15,760 bases of DNA from RGIG250 sp045616885. GTDB lineage: Bacteria; Bacillota; Negativicutes; Selenomonadales; Selenomonadaceae. How positions within the stretch are numbered: the first letter of the stretch is position 1; the number at the start of each line of letters is the position of its first letter. Below are positions 5,804 to 12,076 of the stretch, piece after piece. The stretch is taken from positions 1 through 15,760 of the forward strand of contig JAZLHS010000100.1 of NCBI GenBank assembly GCA_045616885.1, read 5' to 3'. Position numbers and translations under genes: made by a program. The notes under the pieces were generated by a model. That model did not search any database and was not told the DNA's origin. It was given only the letters and a program-made list of their open reading frames with translations.

Positions 5804-6153
5804 TCCTGCTCCCTTCTTCGGATGAGCCACTGAGCCACATGACCGGTGACCACCATGACTGCTATGGTCGTGAGCAGCACGATAACGCAGTAAGGAACCA
5901 GCACCTCGCTAAGAACGCTCCATGTCTTGATGAGACCGACGCTGGGAGCGATAAACATCACTATCATTATCTCAATGATGTAGTGACCGGTGTGCGCCAC
6001 CTGTCCCAGCTTGACTACACCAAAGACCAGTGCAAAGAACAGCAGCAGCAGTCCGTATATTCCGGCCGGCACCGGCAGGGGGATAGCCATCTTCACTATT
6101 TCTCCCAAGAGGGAGAAGCCCAGTATGACCACCAGCTCTGTAATGTATTTCAT
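5800..6153 (-). CDS. lrgA: LrgA/CidA family holin-like protein
   Basis: Small inner-membrane protein of 117 residues with four hydrophobic segments. It matches the LrgA/CidA family by length, by the GEIVKMAIPLPVPAGIYGLLLLF core (about 17-39, the signature Pro-Val-Pro-x-x-x-x-Gly region), by the hydrophobic IMIVMFIAPSVGLI stretch and by a basic C-terminal tail. The family resembles phage holins and acts with LrgB in control of wall hydrolases or as a pyruvate/small-acid transporter. AGAAGAGA precedes the ATG. It is the first gene of a two-gene operon with lrgB (four-base overlap). The gene upstream is insulated from it by the terminator at 6228-6270. Confidence 0.92.
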   Translation of the reverse strand: MKYITELVVILGFSLLGEIVKMAIPLPVPAGIYGLLLLFFALVFGVVKLGQVAHTGHYIIEIMIVMFIAPSVGLIKTWSVLSEVLVPYCVIVLLTTIAVMVVTGHVAQWLIRRREQE

Positions 6154-6186
6154 TACTATCTCTTCTTTCTGTAAAGCTAATACACA

Positions 6187-6204
6187 TTATACAGCAGTTG
6201 TCAA
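6187..6204 (-). promoter_or_regulatory. Candidate promoter elements upstream of lrgAB
   Basis: Read leftwards, the 77-nt gap before lrgA has TTTGACA (TTGACA at 6199-6204) and TATAAT (6187-6192), but they are only 6 bp apart and cannot form one promoter. Either TATAAT is used with a poor -35, or TTGACA is used with a poor -10 further on. Activator dependence, as by LytR-type regulators elsewhere, would fit but is inference. Confidence 0.35.
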
Positions 6205-6227
6205 ACCAATAGTATAATCTTTAATAT

Positions 6228-6270
6228 AAAAAGGACTGTGAAAAAATGATTGCTCATTTTCACAGTCCTT
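6228..6270 (-). terminator. Terminator of the alpha/beta hydrolase gene
   Basis: Near-perfect long stem AAGGACTGTGAAAA.../...TTTTCACAGTCCTT (6231-6270) with an inner ATGA/TCAT extension, followed on the minus strand by TTTTTATATTAA. It lies just after the hydrolase stop codon. It closely resembles the terminator at 7061-7105. Confidence 0.85.
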
Positions 6271-6277
6271 CGTTATA

Positions 6278-6952
6278 TTAACTCTTCATGGTCGCCCGAA
6301 TGGCGTTTGCCAGTCGTCCGGCCGCATTGCTGAAGTGACCGCCCTCGGTCATGACCAGCTCTGCCGCCACACCGTTCTTCTTCATTATGCCGCAGACCTC
6401 CTCGGTAGCTGTTCGTATTGTCGCCAGCCGCGGATTTTTCGTCTGCTCTTCCTTCTCACCCAGAGACATCTGCACCCGCTTCAGCGAAGCTGCCGGAGCT
6501 TTTGTCTTCATGTAGTCCACAAACCCGTCATACCAGAGAGAGGCAGAAGCAACAGCGACTCCCTCAAAAAGACCTGACTCCCAACCGGCGTAAATAGCCC
6601 ACAGGCCAGCCATCGAATAGCCGGAAATAACTCTGAACTTCGGCTTTATGACCACCAGCTGCTCAGCCTTGGGGATTATCTTCTTCCAGTAGTCGCGGAT
6701 GAGCTCCCGACCCTTGCCGCCGAAGCCCGCCATATTGACACTGAGTCCCGGCTCCGGCCAGGGAGACAATGCGTCCTCCCATACGCCCGGATCGACCACG
6801 GCGATATTCAGGGGCACATCATCCAACAGCGCAGCTACTCCGTCCCCGGATTCAATGTCATCGTTGATAAAAACCAAAGGCAAAGACCCACCGGCAGCAG
6901 ACAGGTGTAGGCGCATGGCGTGGTCTCCCACCATTACATCTATTTTCTTCAT
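6278..6952 (-). CDS. Alpha/beta-hydrolase fold esterase-like protein
   Basis: Predicted cytoplasmic serine hydrolase of 224 residues, resembling the esterase D/Fes-type group (COG2819-like). Visible features are a nucleophile elbow GYSMAG (111-116, Ser113) after a beta strand (KFRVISGYS), and a late histidine in TEGGHFSN (His206) placed as in the catalytic triad; the acid is less certain. There is no signal peptide. The frame is open to 7027, but the ATG at 6952 with GGAG seven bases upstream starts the conserved region, and the promoter at 7019-7046 overlaps the longer frame. It lies downstream of the decarboxylase but is separated from it by a terminator, so it is its own transcription unit. 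The substrate is unknown. Confidence 0.75.
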   Translation of the reverse strand: MKKIDVMVGDHAMRLHLSAAGGSLPLVFINDDIESGDGVAALLDDVPLNIAVVDPGVWEDALSPWPEPGLSVNMAGFGGKGRELIRDYWKKIIPKAEQLVVIKPKFRVISGYSMAGLWAIYAGWESGLFEGVAVASASLWYDGFVDYMKTKAPAASLKRVQMSLGEKEEQTKNPRLATIRTATEEVCGIMKKNGVAAELVMTEGGHFSNAAGRLANAIRATMKS

Positions 6953-7018
6953 GCTTTTCTCCGTATTAGTTCTAGTGTCCTGGTAAATGCGATTACAGCC
7001 TAATCTTAGTCTAATTTT

Positions 7019-7046
7019 ATTATACACGAATTTCGCCGTTAAACAA
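7019..7046 (-). promoter_or_regulatory. Probable promoter of the alpha/beta hydrolase gene
   Basis: Read leftwards: TTGTTT (7041-7046), 16-bp spacer, perfect TATAAT (7019-7024). Transcription would start near 7011, about 58 nt before the ATG at 6952. Confidence 0.6.
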
Positions 7047-7060
7047 TATCCTTGAAAAAT

Positions 7061-7105
7061 AAAAAGGGCTGTAAAAAATGATTACTCACTTTTTCACAGC
7101 CCCTT
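7061..7105 (-). terminator. Terminator of the decarboxylase gene
   Basis: Stem GGGCTGT/ACAGCCC (7066-7072/7096-7102) with an A/T-rich inner extension, followed on the minus strand by TTTTTATTTTTC. It lies about 20 nt after the decarboxylase stop. Its sequence, including the loop, parallels the terminator at 6228-6270. Confidence 0.85.
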
Positions 7106-7123
7106 GGGGTCATCTGAAATAAA

Positions 7124-8299
7124 TCAGGCATTAGCCGCAGTCGGCAGCTCGTCTGCCGCTGCTGTGCGAGAAGCCTCTTCTTCCTCCCAGATGTAGGTGG
7201 AAGCAATCTCAAATCCGTTGAAATCGGTGGCACTGGCTACGGAATATGCTCCGCAGTCCGGCACCAGTACGGTATCGCCAATCTCCATGTGCGGCATCAT
7301 GACATCACGCGCCACGAAGTCGATGGAGTCACAGCTAGGGCCAAGAAGCGTGCAAAGCTCACGCTCGCCCTTCTTGTAGCTGTGAATAGCAAAATGCCAG
7401 TGGTCATACATGTGAGCTGAGAAAGAGCCGTACAGTCCTTCGTCGAGAACATACCAGCGCTGACCGTTCCGCTCCTTCGTGCCGATGACGGAGGTGACGA
7501 GGTTCACCGCAGTACCGCACATGAAGCGGCCGGGCTCAGCCCACAGCTCCGTATCCGGGAACAATCTGTCCAGCTGACGATTAATCTGGTCTGCCATGCG
7601 AGCTACATCAATAGCAAGTCCGTTGGCATCCGGCACCGGCAGACCGCCGCCGATGTCCAGCATATAGAGGTGCATTCCCATCTCCTCAGCCTCATCAAAG
7701 AGACGGCGGCAAATGAGCAGGGCCTCCTCATGACCCGAAGCGCCCAGCGACTGACTGCCGACATGGAAAGCAATACCGGCCGGGGTAAGTCCCTTCTCCT
7801 TCGCCTTCTTCAGCAGGTCCAGTGCCTCTTCCGGCGCACAGCCGAACTTGGCATTCAGGTCTACAAGAGCCTTTTTATTTACTACGCGGATGCGCACCAG
7901 CACTTCGCCGCCGGGCACAGCCTGCGCCATTTTATCAATTTCGGAAACATCATCAAAGGTAAAGCGATTGACACCCAGCTGCCTTGCAGTCTGCAATCCG
8001 GCAGGAGTCTTAACAGGATTTGCATATATCATCCGGCTGCCGTCGATATTGAGCGACGCCAGCTGCTTCATCTCTCCCCCGGATGCAACATCAAAGGATG
8101 CACCGAGACCGGCAAGGGTCGTAATAATTTTTTCGGTGGGATTTGCCTTCATAGCGTAAAAAACATTTACGCGGGGCAAATGCTCCTTGAAGAATTGATA
8201 ATTCTCTGCCACCTTGTCTACGGACGCCACCAAGAAGGGCGTCGGATATTTCGCCGTTAGTTCCTCTACGGCGTTTTTGCTGAGTCGAAAGCTCCTCAT
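7124..8299 (-). CDS. ldc: Lysine/ornithine decarboxylase, PLP fold type III
   Basis: Pyridoxal-phosphate enzyme that decarboxylates lysine to cadaverine and/or ornithine to putrescine. Its 391 residues follow the Selenomonas ruminantium lysine/ornithine decarboxylase, a relative of eukaryotic ODC. From the ATG at 8299 the PLP lysine in VFYAMKANP is Lys51, and GPSCDSID puts Ser322 and Cys323 exactly where that enzyme has them. Also visible are HVGSQS, the phosphate-binding DIGGGLPVP, WAEPGRFM and an acidic tail. GGGAGAG upstream and the family start (M-x-x-FRLS) favour this ATG over the one at 8335. In Selenomonas the cadaverine is linked to peptidoglycan and helps hold the outer membrane; the same role here is inference. 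At the specificity positions it has V44, N45, V46, P54 and S322. Monocistronic. Confidence 0.93.
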   Translation of the reverse strand: MRSFRLSKNAVEELTAKYPTPFLVASVDKVAENYQFFKEHLPRVNVFYAMKANPTEKIITTLAGLGASFDVASGGEMKQLASLNIDGSRMIYANPVKTPAGLQTARQLGVNRFTFDDVSEIDKMAQAVPGGEVLVRIRVVNKKALVDLNAKFGCAPEEALDLLKKAKEKGLTPAGIAFHVGSQSLGASGHEEALLICRRLFDEAEEMGMHLYMLDIGGGLPVPDANGLAIDVARMADQINRQLDRLFPDTELWAEPGRFMCGTAVNLVTSVIGTKERNGQRWYVLDEGLYGSFSAHMYDHWHFAIHSYKKGERELCTLLGPSCDSIDFVARDVMMPHMEIGDTVLVPDCGAYSVASATDFNGFEIASTYIWEEEEASRTAAADELPTAANA

Positions 8300-8321
8300 A
8301 ACACTCTCCCATTCCGTATGC

Positions 8322-8361
8322 TTAAGGATTAACATAACGCTCTAAGGCTTGTCCTTAACGC
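8322..8361. promoter_or_regulatory. Inverted and direct repeats in the decarboxylase leader
   Basis: TTAAGGA (8322-8328) and TCCTTAA (8352-8358) form an inverted repeat, and TAACGC occurs twice (about 8335 and 8356), two helical turns apart. They fall between the proposed promoter and the ribosome-binding site. They could be an operator or a leader hairpin; no known motif is recognised. Confidence 0.3.
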
Positions 8362-8420
8362 ATTTGTTTGATGTCAGTCTCGATTCTCCTCCGAGGCTGT
8401 ACTTTATAACTGCGGTAATA

Positions 8421-8449
8421 ATAATACAGTGGGGGCCAGAACGCAACAA
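8421..8449 (-). promoter_or_regulatory. Probable promoter of the decarboxylase gene
   Basis: Read leftwards: TTGTTG (8444-8449), 17-bp spacer, TATTAT (8421-8426). Start near 8414 gives a leader of about 115 nt. Confidence 0.5.
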
Positions 8450-8494
8450 TTATTTTTCTCCGCGGGAAAATATATTTTTTCGAGTCTGTTGTAT

Positions 8495-8518
8495 AAAAAA
8501 GAGACGCCGCAGCGTCTC
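8495..8518 (-). terminator. Terminator closing the metH-to-secreted-protein gene group
   Basis: Perfect 7-bp GC-rich stem GAGACGC/GCGTCTC with a 4-nt loop (8501-8518), followed on the minus strand by TTTTTT (8495-8500). It lies 28 nt beyond the stop codon of the secreted-protein gene. Confidence 0.9.
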
Positions 8519-8546
8519 CTTCTCATAGCATATTCAGTTCAAAATC

Positions 8547-9506
8547 TTACTTTGTTTTCGGCTTCGGCGGCATATCGGTGCGATAGCGGTTCAGCCAGTA
8601 GGTGTATCCCTTGCTGAAGGCCCGGAGACGGACAAGTCCTTTCTCCGCCTGACTGCCCTTCTTTATCTCCCGGTAGGTGTCATCTATTCCGCCGGACACA
8701 TCGTTCCAGCCTTCTGCTGTATCCCAGCTGCGGCACGCAAGCGTCTTCTGCGTTCCCTGAGGAAGATTTACCGTCTTCTTGGCAAACTTTACCTCGATGA
8801 TGTTGCCGGCGGCATCCTTTGTCTCGCTCCACTCCCAGTAGATGATGTTGTCGCCTCTCATGCGCATGGTGGTGGTATCAGCGATGACCTTGGTGCTGCT
8901 CTTGTCCGGCATCGTTGCTTCCCAGAGAGTTATCCAGCGATCCTCGGCCTTCTGTCTTGCCACCTCGCCGTGACGGAAAATGTGGTCGACCAGCACAGCG
9001 TAAAAGTCTTCGTCAAAGGACTGGGAATTTATTTCCTTGACGGTGCGAGGCTCGTATATCTTCTGCCAGATGGAGGCGCCATTCTTGTCGTAAAAATTTT
9101 CCTGCACGTACTCGATGGTTCGCTCCTGCGGGCAAATCTCTACGAGAGAAAGAGTATAGGCCAGCTTTGATGCGTCAGGAATCTGAGCTGTTATCTCGTA
9201 GTTGTCGATAGTTTCTCTCGCTCCAGCGGGAGAGAAGAGCGTCTTCAGCCAGGCGCTGATACGAGTGGCAACGCCATTGGACTGCGCCACTATCTTTACA
9301 TTGGCAGGAGAGAAGAACTTCCCATACTTGTCATCAGAGGAAATCCAGCTCCAGCCGGCACCGGCGTCCTTGCCGACCATGCCTGCTTCCTGTGCCTGCG
9401 GAGCAGCCGCCGCTGACCCTATGAAGCTGTCGGAAGTGAAGGCAGTACCGGTGAGTGCCAGACCGAGGGCCACTCCGGCAAGTAACTTCTTTGCTGTATT
9501 GTTCAT
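8547..9506 (-). CDS. Secreted protein of unknown function, two-part exported domain
   Basis: I do not recognise a characterised family. The 319-residue product begins with a clear Sec signal peptide (KK, a hydrophobic stretch 8-24, and a likely cut in SAAAAP near 31-36) and no lipobox, so it is probably periplasmic. The mature part looks like two related halves. Each starts with a Trp-rich strand (GWSWISSDD, 51-59; RWITLWEAT, 190-198), passes through a Trp-containing strand (ISAWLKT; IIYWEWSET), and has one cysteine (125, 258), which could form a disulfide. The pattern recalls surface-adhesin E-like beta domains, but weakly. AGGAGG overlaps the tcdA stop codon nine bases upstream, so the two genes are co-translated neighbours. 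The terminator at 8495-8518 follows. Confidence 0.8.
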   Translation of the reverse strand: MNNTAKKLLAGVALGLALTGTAFTSDSFIGSAAAAPQAQEAGMVGKDAGAGWSWISSDDKYGKFFSPANVKIVAQSNGVATRISAWLKTLFSPAGARETIDNYEITAQIPDASKLAYTLSLVEICPQERTIEYVQENFYDKNGASIWQKIYEPRTVKEINSQSFDEDFYAVLVDHIFRHGEVARQKAEDRWITLWEATMPDKSSTKVIADTTTMRMRGDNIIYWEWSETKDAAGNIIEVKFAKKTVNLPQGTQKTLACRSWDTAEGWNDVSGGIDDTYREIKKGSQAEKGLVRLRAFSKGYTYWLNRYRTDMPPKPKTK

Positions 9507-9515
9507 AGCTTCCTC

Positions 9516-10220
9516 CTAATCATTCAGTCCAACCAGACGACGCACAACAGCACCGGCTATAATAAGCCCGGCGGCTGATGGCACGAAGGAGACGCTGCCT
9601 GTCGGTGGCCGTCCTTCGCCCGTCCAGTGGAGATTTACCGGTGGCTCCTTTGAGTAGACTACCGGCAGATGCTCTATGCCTCTTTTCTTTAGCTCGCGGC
9701 GCATGACCCTAGCAAGGGGACATACGCTGGTCTTCGATATATCTTCCAGCTCCAGCCGCTCGGGATGGAGCTTATTGCCGGCGCCCATAGAGCTGATGAT
9801 GGGAGTGCCGGCTTCTGCTGCCGCCTCTATCAGTGCCAGCTTGCTGTATACGCTGTCAATGGCGTCTACTACGAAATCATATACCTTGAAATCAAAATCG
9901 TCAACATTGCCCGCCTCAAAGTAGACCTGTCGACCATTCACCACGATGTCGGGATTTATGGTCTTCAGGCGCTCGGCAAAAGCTTCCACCTTCGGTCTTC
10001 CCACGGTCTCGGTAGTGGCAATTATCTGACGGTTGCGATTGGTGATGTCCACCTCATCCTTGTCCACCAGATCCAGTGTACCGACGCCGGCTCTCGCCAA
10101 AGCCTCTGCCACATAGCCGCCGACACCGCCGACACCGAACACCGCCACCCGAGAATTCCGCAGGCGTTCAACGCCCTCGTAACCAAGCAGCAGGGCTGTT
10201 CTCTCATACCATTCAGCCAT
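9516..10220 (-). CDS. tcdA: tRNA threonylcarbamoyladenosine dehydratase (TcdA/CsdL), ThiF family
   Basis: E1-like, ATP-dependent enzyme that cyclises N6-threonylcarbamoyladenosine (t6A) at position 37 of ANN-decoding tRNAs to ct6A. The 234-residue product shows the nucleotide-binding loop FGVGGVGGY (28-36), then LDLVDKDEVDITNRNRQI with the Asp and Arg that contact ATP, VGRPKVEAF, the VVDAIDSVYSK strand, and the TcdA-type C-terminal run SKEPPVN and TGSVSFVPSAAG. It is a little shorter than the Escherichia coli protein (268), which is common in Firmicutes. AGAGGA precedes the ATG. It sits 14 nt after the DUF805 gene and 9 nt before the secreted-protein gene, inside one leftward operon. A general HesA/MoeB-type role is the less likely alternative. 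Confidence 0.9.
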   Translation of the reverse strand: MAEWYERTALLLGYEGVERLRNSRVAVFGVGGVGGYVAEALARAGVGTLDLVDKDEVDITNRNRQIIATTETVGRPKVEAFAERLKTINPDIVVNGRQVYFEAGNVDDFDFKVYDFVVDAIDSVYSKLALIEAAAEAGTPIISSMGAGNKLHPERLELEDISKTSVCPLARVMRRELKKRGIEHLPVVYSKEPPVNLHWTGEGRPPTGSVSFVPSAAGLIIAGAVVRRLVGLND

Positions 10221-10234
10221 TGCTTTCCTCTGTA

Positions 10235-10921
10235 TTACACTTCCAGCGGGTCTGCACCGTGACGGTTTGCTCCCCTGTAGCCGGTGTTAAACAGCAGGTA
10301 AAGGCTCATCAGAGTGGTAAATATCCACGCCCAATCCCAGACCCACGAAGCAAATATGAAGCCGATGTAGGCACCCATGCGCTTCACCATGAAATTCATG
10401 TCGGTATTATTCGCCGGCTCCATGTCATGGAAGCGACGAATGACGAGACAGATACTGGCAATCTGCGCTCCGATGATTATACCGATAAGCGCCATGCCGC
10501 CCATAATCTGATGATTTGTGCCGATGAGAATGCCGCTGATGATGATAAGCACCATTGCGATACCAGCTATACCCAAGCAGCGCTTGAAGTATCGCCAGCG
10601 GTTCAGGCGTCCCTTCGTTTTGAAGAATTGTTCCTTCAGGCCGCTTTCCGGGAATGGATTATAGGCATTTTTATTCTCTGCGTTCTCCCAAGGGTATGCA
10701 GTCTTTTCTGCGCTGTTTTGGTCATTCGCGGCAGTATTATTGCTGCGGCGATATGGATTGTCGTTTTCCACAAAAGCAGCCGGAGCGGCTGGGGCTGCGG
10801 GGGCAGTCGAAGCCGACGGCTGAGCCGGCGCTTCATCCTTCACGAGCTTAGTTCCGCAATGCTCGCAGAATTTTGCTCCATTCTTTACTTCTGCGCCGCA
10901 GTTACTGCAAAAATTAACCAT
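10235..10921 (-). CDS. Zinc-ribbon plus DUF805 membrane protein
   Basis: Membrane protein of unknown function, 228 residues. Residues 1-25 form a zinc ribbon with two CxxC knuckles (Cys5/Cys8 and Cys19/Cys22; FCSNCG and FCEHCG). A Pro/Ala-rich linker (about 30-50) and an Asn-rich polar stretch (about 52-95) follow. The rest is a DUF805 domain: GRLNRWRYFKR before the first membrane helix, hydrophobic segments at about 116-135, 140-161 and 184-211, the conserved RRFHDM (162-167) and the closing GYRGANRHGADPL. Zinc-ribbon/DUF805 fusions are widespread, and no biochemical role is established to my knowledge. GAGGGAATAG precedes the ATG. It follows dacA by 72 nt and precedes tcdA by 14 nt. Confidence 0.87.
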   Translation of the reverse strand: MVNFCSNCGAEVKNGAKFCEHCGTKLVKDEAPAQPSASTAPAAPAAPAAFVENDNPYRRSNNTAANDQNSAEKTAYPWENAENKNAYNPFPESGLKEQFFKTKGRLNRWRYFKRCLGIAGIAMVLIIISGILIGTNHQIMGGMALIGIIIGAQIASICLVIRRFHDMEPANNTDMNFMVKRMGAYIGFIFASWVWDWAWIFTTLMSLYLLFNTGYRGANRHGADPLEV

Positions 10922-10967
10922 CGTCTATTCCCTCTCCTTCAAATCTGTCAGAAAACAATTTACAACT

Positions 10968-10973
10968 ATTATA
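10968..10973 (-). promoter_or_regulatory. Possible internal promoter before the DUF805 gene
   Basis: The 72-nt gap after dacA contains, on the minus strand, a perfect TATAAT (10968-10973) but no convincing -35 (TAGGAA at the right distance). No terminator is seen in the gap, so read-through from dacA is also likely. Confidence 0.35.
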
Positions 10974-10993
10974 TCGTAACAATCTCAGTTTTC

Positions 10994-12049
10994 CTAACCT
11001 TTTATGGTCTCAAAACCATAATTAAGAAGTCGTGTCGCTGCCGTAAACCGGTCATCCGGCGTATCGCCGCCCATGACAACAGTCAGGAGTCTGCGACCGT
11101 TCCGCTCTGCCACTGCCGCCAGACAGAAGCCTGCCGCCTTGGTGTAGCCGGTCTTCAGTCCGTAGCAGCCCGGATAATCAAAGAGCAGGTCATTTGTATT
11201 CTCAGCCTTCACTCGATGATTGCTCGGATATATACACTTTATATCCCGATATTTTGTTCCCACGATTGGTTTCAGGTCATCGTCCTTCAGCAGATAGCGG
11301 GCGATGATGGCCATGTCTCGGGCGGTACTCACCTGACCGGGAGTCGGCATACCGGAGGCATCGGCGAAATAGCTGCCGGTGAGCTTCATCGCTCCGGCGT
11401 AATCATTCATCCGCTGATAGAAGCCGGCGACACCACCCTTTCCCTTGCCGTCACTGCCGGTCTGGCGGGCGATAGCATAGGCGGCTCCGTTGTCGGAAAT
11501 TATCATCATCTGAGCCAATGCTTCCGCGAACGGTATTATCTCTCCGCTCACCAGCCAGTTTGTCTCTTCGGCTTCATCCCACCTGATATTTATAGGGCGG
11601 GACATATTCAGCTTTCGATAGCGGCTCTCTTTCACGGCCACCAGAGCCGTCATCATCTTCGTCAGGCTGGCCGGAGCTCGATTGTCATCAGCGTTGCGCT
11701 CGTACAGCACTTTCGCTTCCGGCAGCGGCGGGAAAAAATCAGCCGCATCCGGAGCCGCTTCTTTCGTCAAGCTACTCCGTTCAAGATTTACCGTCGTGGT
11801 ACTTCCCTGCCCTTTACGGCGACGCTCTTTTTCTTCTTTTCGTCGCTGTTTCTCCAGCTCCTTTTGTCGCTGTTTCAATTCCTTCTTCGTGAGCTTTACT
11901 TCTGTCTTATCATCATCTGCGGTGATGTCCAGCAGTATGGCTGCCTTCACCGGGATAAACGGCGGCAGACTGACTGCTGCCAGTGCCGTCTCGGAAAAAG
12001 ACAGCACCAGCAGCATAATAAAGGCAATTATTTTTTTCTGTATATACAT
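10994..12049 (-). CDS. dacA: D-alanyl-D-alanine carboxypeptidase (peptidase S11) with charged insertion
   Basis: Low-molecular-weight penicillin-binding protein of the PBP5 type that trims the terminal D-Ala of peptidoglycan stem peptides in the periplasm. The 351-residue product has a signal peptide (cut probably after ETALA, residue 24) and the three active-site motifs: SLTK (128-131), SDN (185-187) and KTG (299-301, in YGLKTGYTKAAGF). The PBP5 C-terminal domain and amphipathic anchor are absent, as in short S11 enzymes. The odd part is residues about 45-111, an insertion between AAILLD and KVLYERNA. These two strands are normally joined by about five residues; here they are split by a Lys/Glu/Arg-rich, coiled-coil-like run (55-79). 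Only a weak AAGGA lies about 14 bases upstream of the ATG. The gene follows metH by 27 nt. Confidence 0.9.
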   Translation of the reverse strand: MYIQKKIIAFIMLLVLSFSETALAAVSLPPFIPVKAAILLDITADDDKTEVKLTKKELKQRQKELEKQRRKEEKERRRKGQGSTTTVNLERSSLTKEAAPDAADFFPPLPEAKVLYERNADDNRAPASLTKMMTALVAVKESRYRKLNMSRPINIRWDEAEETNWLVSGEIIPFAEALAQMMIISDNGAAYAIARQTGSDGKGKGGVAGFYQRMNDYAGAMKLTGSYFADASGMPTPGQVSTARDMAIIARYLLKDDDLKPIVGTKYRDIKCIYPSNHRVKAENTNDLLFDYPGCYGLKTGYTKAAGFCLAAVAERNGRRLLTVVMGGDTPDDRFTAATRLLNYGFETIKG

Positions 12050-12076
12050 AAAACTTGGTCTGTATCCTTATTACGA

